NCBI RefSeq assembly: GCF_000378625.1
Contig: NZ_KB905174.1
Location: 62,001-126,000 of the forward strand
Direction: 5' to 3'
DNA: 64,000 nucleotides
Source: Colwellia piezophila ATCC BAA-637
GTDB taxonomy: Bacteria > Pseudomonadota > Gammaproteobacteria > Enterobacterales > Alteromonadaceae
Shown here: positions 36,795-46,011 of the stretch, one piece after another
Numbering within the stretch: the stretch's first letter is position 1
Layout of the letters: the number at the start of each line of letters is the position of its first letter
Notes under the pieces: model-generated
The model's database searches: none
Seen by the model: the letters and a program-made list of their open reading frames with translations, nothing else
What the model was told of the DNA's origin: nothing
Position numbers and translations under genes: made by a program

Positions 36795-36996
36795 GCAGGC
36801 TGAAAATTTAAACGTCACCGGAAGTAATTCAGCGAAGGTTGAGGTAAATGTTGACCAATTATTTTCCCACGTTGAATGCTTATTAAAAGATCAGCACGGC
36901 AAAGGCGGTTTAACGGCTTCAGCTAAAGCGACAATCGATCGTTACCTAAATAAAATCGTGGCAAATAAAGACTCACAAAAATCGCCGGACGAGTAA
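36787..36996 (+). CDS. Small acidic/basic protein of unknown function
   Basis: A 69-residue product beginning MNKQAENLN at 36787, inside the last codons of the preceding gene. It is charged and soluble, with a helical C-terminal half (SAKATIDRYLNKIVANK). No family is recognised. The 8-bp overlap with the upstream gene suggests coupled translation and a joint role. An in-frame TTG start further upstream is less likely because it would overlap the neighbour by 35 bp. Confidence 0.5.
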   Translation: MNKQAENLNVTGSNSAKVEVNVDQLFSHVECLLKDQHGKGGLTASAKATIDRYLNKIVANKDSQKSPDE

Positions 36997-37075
36997 AGTC
37001 ATCTCATCATTAAATACCGAGCAAGCACTACTTTCGTCTTATAAAAATGACATAATTACCCGCTGAAATATCGGT

Positions 37076-37843
37076 CTATTTAGGGGTGTTTTTTTGATAA
37101 CCAGCCATTAATGTTTGCCAGTTTTGTTCAGTAAAATAAAACTGCGCTAGCTTATTTAATTCTTTTAAGAATGAACGCTGTAAACGCGCCATATTGGCTT
37201 GTTTCCAATGAGTATTCACTGGGTTGGTGCGTAATTCCCCACGATCAAAATCGATTAAAAATACCTGTTCTTTATCATCGAGTAAAATATTATGGCTATT
37301 TAAGTCATGGTGATAAATACCGTGATGGTGAAAACGTTTAATGGTAGCGCCAATACGTTGCCAAACCTCATCAGTTAAAGGCTTTTTCGTTAATATTGCC
37401 ACTAAATCTTCTGCGTGTTGAATTCGGCTTGATAATAAGTCGGCTTGGTAAGTTAAACCATGGTGAATAACACGATAGGCAATAGGCTCAGGAGAGGGAA
37501 GTTGTAGGGTTTGCATATGACGCAGCAGGGCAAATTCCGCCGCCGCACGGGTATTCTTTAAGCCGTTGAACCAGTAGGAGTCTCTAATGATTTTACCGAT
37601 TAATCCACCACGATAATAATGACGTAAGACCCAATCATGTTGGCGATTATTTTGATCATGATAAGCAACAAACCAAGTGGTACCACGACCTTGTGCAGAA
37701 CCCGTGACAGCTCCTGCTTTCTGCCAGTAGCTAGGGTTGAGCATCTCGACAGTGAAATTAGTAATCAGGGTGTTGTTGAAAAAACAAGTCGCCTTATCTT
37801 GTTCAAGTTTAGAGAATTGTTCGCTATTTATCGCTTGGCTCAA
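37076..37843 (-). CDS. kdkA: 3-deoxy-D-manno-octulosonic acid (Kdo) kinase
   Basis: Phosphorylates the single Kdo residue of lipid A precursor in lipopolysaccharide core synthesis. The 255-residue protein has the protein-kinase-like fold of KdkA: RHYYRGGLIGK at the N-lobe, the catalytic loop IYHHDLNSHNILL and the metal-binding LIDFDRGELR. It starts with TTG (37843) overlapping the waaA stop as TTGA, with GGAG seven bases upstream inside waaA. The pairing with waaA supports a lipopolysaccharide with one phosphorylated Kdo, as in Haemophilus and Vibrio. Confidence 0.93.
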   Translation of the reverse strand: MSQAINSEQFSKLEQDKATCFFNNTLITNFTVEMLNPSYWQKAGAVTGSAQGRGTTWFVAYHDQNNRQHDWVLRHYYRGGLIGKIIRDSYWFNGLKNTRAAAEFALLRHMQTLQLPSPEPIAYRVIHHGLTYQADLLSSRIQHAEDLVAILTKKPLTDEVWQRIGATIKRFHHHGIYHHDLNSHNILLDDKEQVFLIDFDRGELRTNPVNTHWKQANMARLQRSFLKELNKLAQFYFTEQNWQTLMAGYQKNTPK

Positions 37844-39180
37844 GAGTTATCTCCTAATGACTTAGTCTCAACCGGGTGCGTGACTAGTAGGTTTTGTACA
37901 TACGCTAAAGTTTTATCACTGGCGCCTTGATTTGCGAGTACCACTTTTAATGCCTTTGCTCCGCGCGCTTTTTGCTGTTCTGGCTGTTGTAATAATTGCC
38001 TCACTTCATTGGCTAATTGTTTGCTAGAAGGGTTAGTCTCAGTATTATTGGAGAGTTCAATAATGGCATCTGCTTGTCTTAGTTGTTGCATTATTTCGTT
38101 GAAATTACTCATGTTGTGACCAACGATGACGGGCTTATTAAATAACGCCGGCTCTAGCGGGTTATGGCCACCAACCTCACTAAAGCTACCACCCATAGTA
38201 ACAATGTCACTTAAGGCAAAGGCCGCCATTAATTCGCCAAGGCTGTCGAGTAACCATACTTGTTTATCAGTTATCACAGTATTCTCACTACGTTTGGCCA
38301 ATGACAAGCCTTGCTCGAGGCAAAGTTTGGCGACGTGCTCAAAACGCTCAGGGTGTCGCGGTACGAGTACTAATAATAATTGTGGATACTGTGGTAATAA
38401 TTCTTTAAAAGCGGCCAAGGCAATTGTCTCGTCGCCTTCATGGGTGCTAGCGATTAACCAGACAGTTCTTTTAGCCTGATTATCATCTGCAAAAAGTAAT
38501 TTGGCTAACTCAGCCTTTTTTATCATGACTTGTTGGTTGATGCTTATATCAAATTTTAAGTTACCACTATTAACACAGCGGCTTGCTGGTGCGCCTAGTT
38601 GTATGAAGTGGCCTAAGTTTTCTTGGCTTTGGGTAAGGATTTTATCGAAGCGGTTTAGGCAGGGCTTAATAAGCGGGCCAATTTTTTGATAGCTGACTAA
38701 AGACTTTTTAGATAAGCGAGCATTAATCAATACTAGTTTAATGCCTTGATTTGAGCATTGTGAAATTAAATTTGGCCATAATTCGGTTTCCATAAAGATC
38801 ATCATTTTAGGTTTTAGTCGCTGTAAAAATAGTGCCGTACAGGGAAATAAATCTAGCGGCAGGTAGCCATGTTGCACGCGTTCGCCAAATAACTTAGTAA
38901 TTTGTGCTGAGCCTGTGGGAGTAAAGGCAGTAATGGTAATGGGTAAGTTGGGGTAGGTGAGTAATAACTTTTCAATAAAACTTTTGAGGGCGATAACTTC
39001 GCCAACACTGGCAGCATGCACAACGATGCCACCTTGTTGATAAGGCTTTGGAAATAGGCCGAAGCGTTCTAGCAACCTTTGACGGTAGGCTTTATTGTTT
39101 TTAGAGCGAACCAGTAATAATATCAACACTACGGGCAGTAAAAGTACTAATAAAATACGGTAAATTAGTAAGAAAATCAT
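37840..39180 (-). CDS. waaA: Kdo transferase (WaaA/KdtA)
   Basis: A 446-residue GT30 glycosyltransferase that attaches Kdo from CMP-Kdo to lipid IVA at the inner membrane. The N-terminal hydrophobic anchor is followed by HAASVGEV, FMETELWPNLI, and in the C-terminal half GGSFSEVGGHNPLEPA, all WaaA hallmarks. It is the first gene of a two-gene operon with kdkA. Length is normal (family about 420-440). Confidence 0.95.
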   Translation of the reverse strand: MIFLLIYRILLVLLLPVVLILLLVRSKNNKAYRQRLLERFGLFPKPYQQGGIVVHAASVGEVIALKSFIEKLLLTYPNLPITITAFTPTGSAQITKLFGERVQHGYLPLDLFPCTALFLQRLKPKMMIFMETELWPNLISQCSNQGIKLVLINARLSKKSLVSYQKIGPLIKPCLNRFDKILTQSQENLGHFIQLGAPASRCVNSGNLKFDISINQQVMIKKAELAKLLFADDNQAKRTVWLIASTHEGDETIALAAFKELLPQYPQLLLVLVPRHPERFEHVAKLCLEQGLSLAKRSENTVITDKQVWLLDSLGELMAAFALSDIVTMGGSFSEVGGHNPLEPALFNKPVIVGHNMSNFNEIMQQLRQADAIIELSNNTETNPSSKQLANEVRQLLQQPEQQKARGAKALKVVLANQGASDKTLAYVQNLLVTHPVETKSLGDNS

Positions 39181-39254
39181 ATCGGTGAATATTGCTCTAT
39201 AATAAATTTATCGGTAGATTATACCAAAGGGTTTCCAAATAAGCGTTAGCAATT

Positions 39255-40145
39255 ATGATAGTAAAAAGCATGCAGAAAAAATTAATGAAAATCACCGCAC
39301 TTTGTCAAGTAAAGCACCTTGCTTATCTATGTCTCTTGTCTGTTTATAGCATACCAATGTCTGTTGATGCACAGAACTCTTTCTTCAAAGATAACCCGCA
39401 AGTAAAAGCGCCAGCTAAACCAACCAAAATTGATCCCGCTCTGCAATACCAAGTAAAATTTAAAGCACGGCCAGAACATGACTTTCTCCTAACGGCAGAC
39501 TATCGATTTTTGCCGAATAAAGCCTCAGCTAAAAATATGCCCGGTGTCATTGTTTTACATGACTGTCAAAGTGACCGGACAAAATATAATAACTTATCGA
39601 TAAGCATTGCCGAGCAAGGTTTACATACCTTATCACTCGATTTTCGCGGTTATGGCAGTAGTGTTGCTCAGGGGTATTCGGCATTAGCTGTGAAACAGAA
39701 TGCTACTGATTTTATGAGTTACCAAACTGAAGTTGCCGTTTTAATGTCATATTGGTCTGATGATTTATTGGCTGCTTATCAATATTTGCGAGCTAAAGTT
39801 GATAAAAACCAGGGGATATCTATTGTCGCGAGTGGTTGTGCAAGCGCTTATGCTGTTGGCTTAGCAGAAAAAGTACATTTAAATTCCATGGTGTTAATCA
39901 CCCCTGATATGTCATATGCGGATAAAGAACGTTATAAAAACTTGGTCGATATCCAAAGTTATTTTATTAGCTCTGCTCAGGATGCTATGAGTTATGCTAC
40001 CGCTCAGGAGCTCTTTACTTGGAATGGTGCTAGGCATTCAAAATTACAAGTGTACAAAGGCGGTCGGCTAAATTATCAGGTCATTAGGGGCAATAAATAT
40101 TTGGTTAATGATATCGCCCAGTGGTTGAAATTTACGCTGCGCTAA
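39255..40145 (+). CDS. Exported alpha/beta-hydrolase-like protein with degenerate nucleophile elbow
   Basis: A 296-residue protein with a signal peptide (cleavage probably near VDAQ40). The fold signature is clear: VIVLHDCQSD (strand 3/oxyanion region), LSLDFRGYGSS and the elbow strand ISIVASGCASA. At the elbow the usual GxSxG is replaced, with Gly194 or Cys195 where the catalytic Ser should be, so hydrolysis by the standard mechanism is doubtful. Three possible ATG starts (39255, 39270, 39285) all give a signal peptide. It is divergent from waaA and may be a binding or scaffold protein. Confidence 0.65.
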   Translation: MIVKSMQKKLMKITALCQVKHLAYLCLLSVYSIPMSVDAQNSFFKDNPQVKAPAKPTKIDPALQYQVKFKARPEHDFLLTADYRFLPNKASAKNMPGVIVLHDCQSDRTKYNNLSISIAEQGLHTLSLDFRGYGSSVAQGYSALAVKQNATDFMSYQTEVAVLMSYWSDDLLAAYQYLRAKVDKNQGISIVASGCASAYAVGLAEKVHLNSMVLITPDMSYADKERYKNLVDIQSYFISSAQDAMSYATAQELFTWNGARHSKLQVYKGGRLNYQVIRGNKYLVNDIAQWLKFTLR

Positions 40146-40193
40146 AGCAAGGGCCAAGGTTTAAATAAGCCTTGGTAGGGCGAAATGGTAGGG

Positions 40194-40622
40194 CTAACGC
40201 TCAAAGATGGTATCAAGAATAATAGCAGAGTTGGTTCTTTCTACACCTTCCGTTGAGCAGAGCATATTGAGTACCTCACTCAGTTTTTCTAATGTGCTAG
40301 TTTGTATGATAACCAACAAGTCATATTCCCCACTGATAGAATGGATATGACTAATTTGATGGACTTTCCTTAAGGCGATGCAAATGGTCTTTCGTAAGTT
40401 TGGCTTTACTTTTAATGACACGTTAGAAGAAATTAAACCACTGCTATAGGCGCTGCCAAGCACTACGCTGTAGCCTTTAATAACATTATTATTTTCAAGC
40501 TTATTGAGTCGATTTTGTATCGCGGTTCTAGAAACACCTGTTGCTCTGGCGATATCTGACACACTGGCTCTAGCATTTAGTCGTAATATTGACAGTAATT
40601 CTTCGTCTTTTTCGGTTAACAA
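40194..40622 (-). CDS. Lrp/AsnC-family transcriptional regulator
   Basis: A 142-residue regulator. The N-terminal helix-turn-helix (LNARASVSDIARATGVSRTAIQNRL) and C-terminal ligand-binding RAM domain (SISGEYDLLVIIQT) are complete. The start is taken as TTG at 40622, because GGGGAG lies six bases upstream and the product then begins like other family members (TEKDEELL). An upstream TTG at 40652 has no such site. It is transcribed divergently from kbl-tdh across about 190 bp, so it probably controls threonine degradation, as Lrp does in E. coli. Confidence 0.9.
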   Translation of the reverse strand: MLTEKDEELLSILRLNARASVSDIARATGVSRTAIQNRLNKLENNNVIKGYSVVLGSAYSSGLISSNVSLKVKPNLRKTICIALRKVHQISHIHSISGEYDLLVIIQTSTLEKLSEVLNMLCSTEGVERTNSAIILDTIFER

Positions 40623-40812
40623 ACTACACTCCCCTTTAATGAATATACTCAAACTACATGCACAATACCGTTAATAACTTACACTTTGATAGGTAAGGGT
40701 GTCAATTTTACTATAAAAAAGGTCATATCATCAAGTAATGTCACTTATATTGTAGTAGCCACTGAGTTGATAATATCTTTATTAAACCACAATAATTATT
40801 TAAGGAATTTAC

Positions 40813-42021
40813 ATGACTGATTCTGCATCAACGAAAGATTTTTACTCGCATTTAACCGCACAAATAGAGCAAGTAAAAGAAGATGGCTTATACAAGGCGG
40901 AACGTATTATTACTACAGCACAGCAAGCAAAAATTGCTGTTGCCAGTGGTGAGCAAGTAATTAACTTTTGTGCCAATAACTATTTAGGTTTAGCCAATCA
41001 CCCTGAATTAATCGCTGCAGCCAAAACAGGTTTAGATGAGCATGGTTTTGGTATGGCGTCAGTACGCTTTATTTGTGGTACACAAGATATTCATAAAACG
41101 TTAGAGCAAGGCATCAGTAAATTTCTAGGTATGGAAGATACCATTTTGTATTCTTCTTGCTTTGATGCCAACGGCGGTTTATTTGAAACATTATTAGGCC
41201 CTGATGACGCTATTATTAGTGATGCTTTGAACCATGCTTCTATTATAGATGGTGTGCGTTTATGTAAAGCTAAGCGTTTCCGTTATGCCAACAATGACAT
41301 GGCTGCACTAGAGCAAAGTTTAATTGAAGCTGATGCTGCAGGCGCGCGCTTCAAGTTAATTGCTACTGATGGTGTTTTCTCAATGGATGGTGTAATTGCC
41401 AACTTAAAAGGTGTTTGTGATTTAGCTGATAAGTACAATGCTATGGTAATGGTTGATGATTCTCATGCGGTAGGCTTTGTTGGTGAAGAAGGTCGTGGTA
41501 GCCATGAGTACTGCGACGTGATGGGTCGTGTCGATATCATCACCGGTACTTTAGGTAAAGCCATGGGTGGCGCTTCAGGTGGTTTTACCGCAGCGAAAAA
41601 AGAAGTCGTTGAATGGTTACGCCAGCGCTCTCGTCCTTACTTATTTTCAAATTCACTAGCACCAGCGATTGTTAATGCCTCATTGAAAGTACTTGAACTA
41701 TTAGCTGAAGGTGGCGAGCTACGTAAAACACTCAAAGATAATGCCGCTTATTTCCGTAAAAGTATGGAAGCCGCTGGTTTTACTTGTGCCGGTGCAGACC
41801 ATGCGATTGTACCCGTTATGTTAGGCGATGCTAAAGTGGCGAGTGCCATGGCTGAGCGTTTATTAGCTGAAGGTATTTATGTTATCGGTTTTTCTTTCCC
41901 TGTGGTACCAAAAGGGCAAGCTAGAATTCGTACTCAAATTTCGGCTGCACACTCTAAAGCACAGCTAGACCATGCGATTGAAGCCTTTACCCGTATCGGT
42001 AAAGAGATGGCTATTATCTAA
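40813..42021 (+). CDS. kbl: 2-amino-3-ketobutyrate CoA ligase (glycine C-acetyltransferase)
   Basis: Splits 2-amino-3-ketobutyrate with CoA into glycine and acetyl-CoA, the second step of threonine degradation. The 402-residue PLP enzyme shows [10 protein letters not shown] near the N-terminus, [12 protein letters not shown], the DDSHAVGF aspartate-histidine site and PLP Lys249 in [16 protein letters not shown] precedes the ATG. It is followed by tdh after 178 bp. Confidence 0.97.
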   Translation: MTDSASTKDFYSHLTAQIEQVKEDGLYKAERIITTAQQAKIAVASGEQVINFCANNYLGLANHPELIAAAKTGLDEHGFGMASVRFICGTQDIHKTLEQGISKFLGMEDTILYSSCFDANGGLFETLLGPDDAIISDALNHASIIDGVRLCKAKRFRYANNDMAALEQSLIEADAAGARFKLIATDGVFSMDGVIANLKGVCDLADKYNAMVMVDDSHAVGFVGEEGRGSHEYCDVMGRVDIITGTLGKAMGGASGGFTAAKKEVVEWLRQRSRPYLFSNSLAPAIVNASLKVLELLAEGGELRKTLKDNAAYFRKSMEAAGFTCAGADHAIVPVMLGDAKVASAMAERLLAEGIYVIGFSFPVVPKGQARIRTQISAAHSKAQLDHAIEAFTRIGKEMAII

Positions 42022-42199
42022 TAGAGAATCTAATAGAAATCCTAATAAAAAGCCTTAGACAAAGTGGCTCATAATAGTTGCTTAATTAAAGCAGCTCATT
42101 AGCAATGCCTTATGACTACTGTATGGCCGGTTTTCGAATCAAAACTGACCGGCTATACCGCTTATAACAAGTTGAATATCACTAAGATAGAGAGCGATA

Positions 42200-43225
42200 A
42201 TGAAATCATTAAGTAAATTAAAAGCAGAGCCGGGCATCTGGCTAACAAACACAGCAAAGCCAAAACCAGGTCATAACGATCTGCTGATAAAAATCAAAAA
42301 AACCGCGATTTGTGGTACGGATATCCATATTTACAATTGGGATGAATGGGCACAAAAAACGATCCCTACCCCTATGGTAGTTGGTCATGAATATGCGGGT
42401 GAAGTAGTAGGTATTGGCCAAGAAGTAAAAGGCTTTAATATTGGTGACCGAGTTTCTGGTGAAGGTCATATCACTTGTGGTCATTGTCGTAACTGTCGTG
42501 GTGGCAAAACGCATTTATGTCGTAATACGGTTGGAGTTGGTGTTGATCGTGAAGGTTCGTTTGCCGAATATCTAGTGATTCCAGCGTTCAATGCGTTTAA
42601 GTTACCCGATGAAATTTCAGATGATTTAGCGGCTATCTTCGACCCTTTTGGTAATGCTGTTCATACTGCCTTGTCATTTGATTTGGTTGGTGAAGATGTC
42701 TTAATCACCGGTGCAGGACCTATTGGTATTATGGCGGCGGCAGTTGCTAAACATGTTGGTGCTCGCCATGTCGTTATCACAGACATTAATGAATATCGCC
42801 TTGATCTAGCCAGAAAAATGGGTGCTACTCGTGCGGTAAATGTCAGTACAGAAAAACTAGAAGATGTCATGAAAGAGTTAGGCATGAATGAAGGTTTTGA
42901 TGTTGGCATGGAAATGTCAGGTGTGCCAATGGCGTTTACCTCCATGTTAGAAAATATGAATAATGGCGGGAAAATCGCCATGTTAGGCATTCCTGGTGGC
43001 GAAATGGCCATTGATTGGAGCCAAGTTATTTTTAAAGGTTTAACCATTAAAGGTATTTATGGCCGTGAAATGTTTGAGACCTGGTACAAGATGGCAAGCT
43101 TGATTCAATCGGGTTTAGATTTATCGCCAATTATCACTCATCATTTCAATATTGATGACTTCCAACAAGGCTTTGATATGATGCGCTCAGGTCAATCGGG
43201 CAAGGTCATTTTAGATTGGACTTAA
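42200..43225 (+). CDS. tdh: L-threonine 3-dehydrogenase
   Basis: Oxidises threonine to 2-amino-3-ketobutyrate with NAD+. The 341-residue zinc enzyme has the catalytic zinc ligands in [11 protein letters not shown] and GHEYAG, structural zinc cysteines in [15 protein letters not shown], and the NAD-binding [14 protein letters not shown]. Length equals E. coli Tdh (341). It works with kbl upstream. The 178-bp gap between them contains a GCCGGT/ACCGGC hairpin near 42126-42153. Confidence 0.97.
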   Translation: MKSLSKLKAEPGIWLTNTAKPKPGHNDLLIKIKKTAICGTDIHIYNWDEWAQKTIPTPMVVGHEYAGEVVGIGQEVKGFNIGDRVSGEGHITCGHCRNCRGGKTHLCRNTVGVGVDREGSFAEYLVIPAFNAFKLPDEISDDLAAIFDPFGNAVHTALSFDLVGEDVLITGAGPIGIMAAAVAKHVGARHVVITDINEYRLDLARKMGATRAVNVSTEKLEDVMKELGMNEGFDVGMEMSGVPMAFTSMLENMNNGGKIAMLGIPGGEMAIDWSQVIFKGLTIKGIYGREMFETWYKMASLIQSGLDLSPIITHHFNIDDFQQGFDMMRSGQSGKVILDWT

Positions 43226-43246
43226 ATTCGGTAGAATAACGGTGAT

Positions 43247-43273
43247 GAAACGCTAGCTACTAGCTAGCGTTTC
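43247..43273 (+). terminator. Hairpin after tdh
   Basis: GAAACGCTAGCT (43247-43258) and AGCTAGCGTTTC (43262-43273) form a perfect 12-bp stem with a 3-nt loop 21 bp after the tdh stop. Only a short T-poor tail follows, so termination may be partial or Rho-assisted. Confidence 0.55.
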
Positions 43274-43320
43274 GATTAAAAGCTAAACTTAACGCTACAG
43301 TTAACGTAGAATAATATAAA

Positions 43321-43345
43321 AATGACTGTCATCACGACAGTCATT
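43321..43345 (+). promoter_or_regulatory. Hairpin in the glpE leader
   Basis: AATGACTGTC (43321-43330) and GACAGTCATT (43336-43345) form a perfect 10-bp stem with a 5-nt loop, 16 bp ahead of the GTG start of glpE. It overlaps the region just before the ribosome-binding site TGAGGAA. It may end upstream transcription or modulate the glpE leader. Confidence 0.45.
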
Positions 43346-43361
43346 TATTGAGGAATAAATA

Positions 43362-43688
43362 GTGTCAGAGAATAATTTCAAACATATGTCAGTCAGTGAG
43401 CTACAAGCAGTTATGGCGGATAAATCACATGTTGTTGTCGATATTCGAGATGAAAATTCCTTTGCCAATGGTCGCATTACTGACGCGATTAATTTAACTA
43501 ATGAATCGATGGCTGATTTTTTACGTGCCGCAGATCTGGATGCACCGTTAGTTGTTTGTTGTTATCACGGTATCTCAAGTCAACAAGCGGCACAATTTCT
43601 AATTAGCCAAGACTTTACCGACGTCTACTCTCTTGACGGCGGTTTTACTCAATGGCAAACTCAATTTCCTGATAATATTGAGCGATAG
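43362..43688 (+). CDS. glpE: Thiosulfate sulfurtransferase GlpE (single-domain rhodanese)
   Basis: A 108-residue rhodanese that moves sulfur from thiosulfate to cyanide or thiol acceptors. VVVDIRDENSFANGRI is the conserved first half, and the active-site loop CCYHGISS holds the catalytic cysteine (Cys67 by alignment to E. coli GlpE). The start is GTG at 43362 with TGAGGAA upstream. glpG follows after 6 bp, the same gene pair as in E. coli. Confidence 0.95.
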   Translation: MSENNFKHMSVSELQAVMADKSHVVVDIRDENSFANGRITDAINLTNESMADFLRAADLDAPLVVCCYHGISSQQAAQFLISQDFTDVYSLDGGFTQWQTQFPDNIER

Positions 43689-43694
43689 TTACTG

Positions 43695-44585
43695 ATGACA
43701 AGTGAGTCTGCACAAAATACAGATGCTTTACAGCCACTCGTTCAACTGAAAGATCATAATATTGCCTTATTGTTCAGTAATTACTTACAATCTTTGGGTA
43801 TCCAAGCACAGCTTAAATCTCACCCCGAGCAAGGTTATGTTATCTTCTGTCCAGCAGATAAGATCGCTCAAGGCAAAGTAGAGTTTGATGCCTTTATTTT
43901 GCAACCCTATGCCGATAAATATCAACAAGCGGCTTGGGATAGAGGTGAAACAGTCACCTTAAATGCCGATGACTTCAGTTTGTTAAAAAGCTTCAAAGAA
44001 AGTTTTTTAGCCCATGCGGGTATGGTAACTCTATTGGTTTTTAGTCTTTGTTGGCTAGTTTTTCTTGGCAGTGAACTTGGCTGGGCACAAACAATTTTCA
44101 ATAGCTTACAGTTTTATCCGCAACTATCACTTGATGCTTTTTTAGCAGAGCCGCTACGTTTAATTGGTCCGGCATTTTTTCATTTTTCTTGGCTGCATAT
44201 TGTTTTTAATACCATGTGGTGGTGGCAATTGGGCGGCAGCATTGAAAAAACCTTAGGAAAAGCGACGCTAATAAATATACTACTGATCTCGGCGATTGTT
44301 TCTAATCTAGGACAGTACTTAGTTTCAGGGTCCAATTTTGGTGGTTTATCTGGCGTGGTGTATGCGCTAGTCGGTTTTGTTTGGTGGTTTGGTTATTTAG
44401 CACCAGAGCGAGGTTTGACACTTTCTAAGCCATTGGTTGGCTTTCTGCTTTTTTGGTTAGTACTTGGTTTTGTTGATTTATTACCGGTAAATGTAGCTAA
44501 TACCGCGCATTTGTTGGGTTTACTCTCCGGCTGTTTTTTAGCGTTGTTTACCGTAAAGGTCATCGGCACAACCCCTAAAAAGTAA
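43695..44585 (+). CDS. glpG: Rhomboid intramembrane serine protease GlpG
   Basis: A 296-residue membrane protease. The N-terminal cytoplasmic domain (1-100) is followed by six TM helices. The catalytic dyad is visible as Ser219 in GGLSGVVY and His272 in NTAHLLG; oxyanion-side residues are in HFSWLHIVFNTMWWW. It cleaves helices of membrane proteins. Directly coupled to glpE (6-bp gap). Slightly longer than the E. coli protein (276). Confidence 0.95.
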   Translation: MTSESAQNTDALQPLVQLKDHNIALLFSNYLQSLGIQAQLKSHPEQGYVIFCPADKIAQGKVEFDAFILQPYADKYQQAAWDRGETVTLNADDFSLLKSFKESFLAHAGMVTLLVFSLCWLVFLGSELGWAQTIFNSLQFYPQLSLDAFLAEPLRLIGPAFFHFSWLHIVFNTMWWWQLGGSIEKTLGKATLINILLISAIVSNLGQYLVSGSNFGGLSGVVYALVGFVWWFGYLAPERGLTLSKPLVGFLLFWLVLGFVDLLPVNVANTAHLLGLLSGCFLALFTVKVIGTTPKK

Positions 44586-44770
44586 CGCTTCCACAAGGGC
44601 TTTAGGGGTGATTAGCTAAGTCTTAGGTCATTGACCTCAACGCTGATATCGCCAAAACTATCAATATTGAGACGAATAAATAAACTTATAGCATAGGTGT
44701 TTATGCTATGTGGTTGATAATAAATAAGTACTTATAAAAACTAACATTCATTATCCAGAGTTGAGGTTAA

Positions 44771-45160
44771 TTAGTTATCTAACCATTGGGTAAAGAGTAA
44801 TTTTTTAATCAAGGGATGGCCAGTCTCTTTAATAAGTAACTCTTTTACTTGCTCTTCACATTGCAGCTGGATCTCAGCTCGGCCTTTCATCGACTTTATT
44901 TTAGCTTCATTTTGTTGGCCAATAATATTGATAATAGCATCGCGTAATAACGGTGCATGGTGCTCAACTATGGTTAAATCATCACCAGCCACCATTAACT
45001 CCACCGTTAAGCGCACATAACCCATTTTCTTTTTCACCGCGACATAGTTAGTGACGATATCAGGCTCAAACCCGTAGTAAGCATAATCGCTAGCTTTGGC
45101 TTGAGGCGCATTCGTGCTTAAAGTGAGTAGAACAACAAAGAGGAATAGATACTTAAACAT
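44771..45160 (-). CDS. FliL-like protein (orphan, outside a flagellar operon)
   Basis: A 129-residue protein with an N-terminal signal/anchor and a FliL-type domain. It contains AYYGFEPDIVTNYV, VRLTVELMV, HAPLLRDAIINIIG and the ending VKELLIKETGHPLIKKLLFTQWLDN-like tail (FTQWL is near the C-terminus, as in FliL FTEFVVQ). It lies between glpG and ubiC, far from flagellar genes visible here. A paralogue of the stator-associated FliL in this position is known in Alteromonadales and Vibrio. It may act in the periplasm with flagellar or other motors. Confidence 0.78.
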   Translation of the reverse strand: MFKYLFLFVVLLTLSTNAPQAKASDYAYYGFEPDIVTNYVAVKKKMGYVRLTVELMVAGDDLTIVEHHAPLLRDAIINIIGQQNEAKIKSMKGRAEIQLQCEEQVKELLIKETGHPLIKKLLFTQWLDN

Positions 45161-45345
45161 AAGATAACAGTCGCTTGAGAGTGGTGAAACTTAACCTTAT
45201 GATAACCTTATTTTGGTCTTTTACCTGATTATTTTTTACAAAATTACGATTTTTTTATCACCTTGATTGAGATAAATGAGTTTACCTTTCAGGTCTGCTA
45301 CTATAGCGACGATTCTAACTATCGATTATTCTATCAAGCAGATTT

Positions 45346-45939
45346 ATGAAGCAGAAAACTGTGAACTCACCGCTAACTTTTCCTGTCGCCTTCCCTATAA
45401 CGTTAGCGGGGCAGTGGCAGTCACCTGATGATGAAGGCTTATCTCTGCTGTCCGCGCGACTTACCAGTTGGTTGCTCGATGAAGGTTCACTAACCGCACG
45501 TTTGAAAAGCCACTGTACCAACTTTCGCGTGAAAGTAGTCGGTGAGCAGCAACAGTTATGTTCAGCCCAAGAGGCTTGTAACATTATTAAAGTAGGGGAG
45601 CCTATTTTAGTGCGTGAAGTCATTTTATATTGCGATAATATCCCACAAGTATTTGCCCGTAGCTTATTACCTTTAGCAACCTTAACCGGTAAAGAACAAG
45701 CACTCGCTAATTTAGGTGAGCAACCCTTAGGGCAAGTGCTGTTTAATAACCCGTCATTACAACGCCAACGGTTAGAGCTGTCTTCTTTTGGCTGTGATTC
45801 TAGTGTTGCCGCTTTAGCCGCGCAATTAACGGATTTACCTACACAAGAACTGTGGGGGCGTCGCTCTATCTTTATCTTGGAGAATAAACCCTTGATGGTC
45901 GCTGAGGTGTTTTTACCTAATGCGTTTGCGTATCAATAA
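45346..45939 (+). CDS. ubiC: Chorismate lyase
   Basis: Makes 4-hydroxybenzoate and pyruvate from chorismate, the first step to ubiquinone. The 197-residue protein has [25 protein letters not shown] with the substrate-binding Arg, LWGRRSIF and the final VAEVFLP carrying the conserved Glu. It is followed by ubiA after 72 bp, the standard ubiCA operon. Confidence 0.93.
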   Translation: MKQKTVNSPLTFPVAFPITLAGQWQSPDDEGLSLLSARLTSWLLDEGSLTARLKSHCTNFRVKVVGEQQQLCSAQEACNIIKVGEPILVREVILYCDNIPQVFARSLLPLATLTGKEQALANLGEQPLGQVLFNNPSLQRQRLELSSFGCDSSVAALAAQLTDLPTQELWGRRSIFILENKPLMVAEVFLPNAFAYQ

Positions 45940-46011
45940 GCGCTGAGGCCGTATGAATTCAATCAAGACCTTGATAAAGCCCTATTAAAAAAACTTAAAA
46001 GACACCGATAA

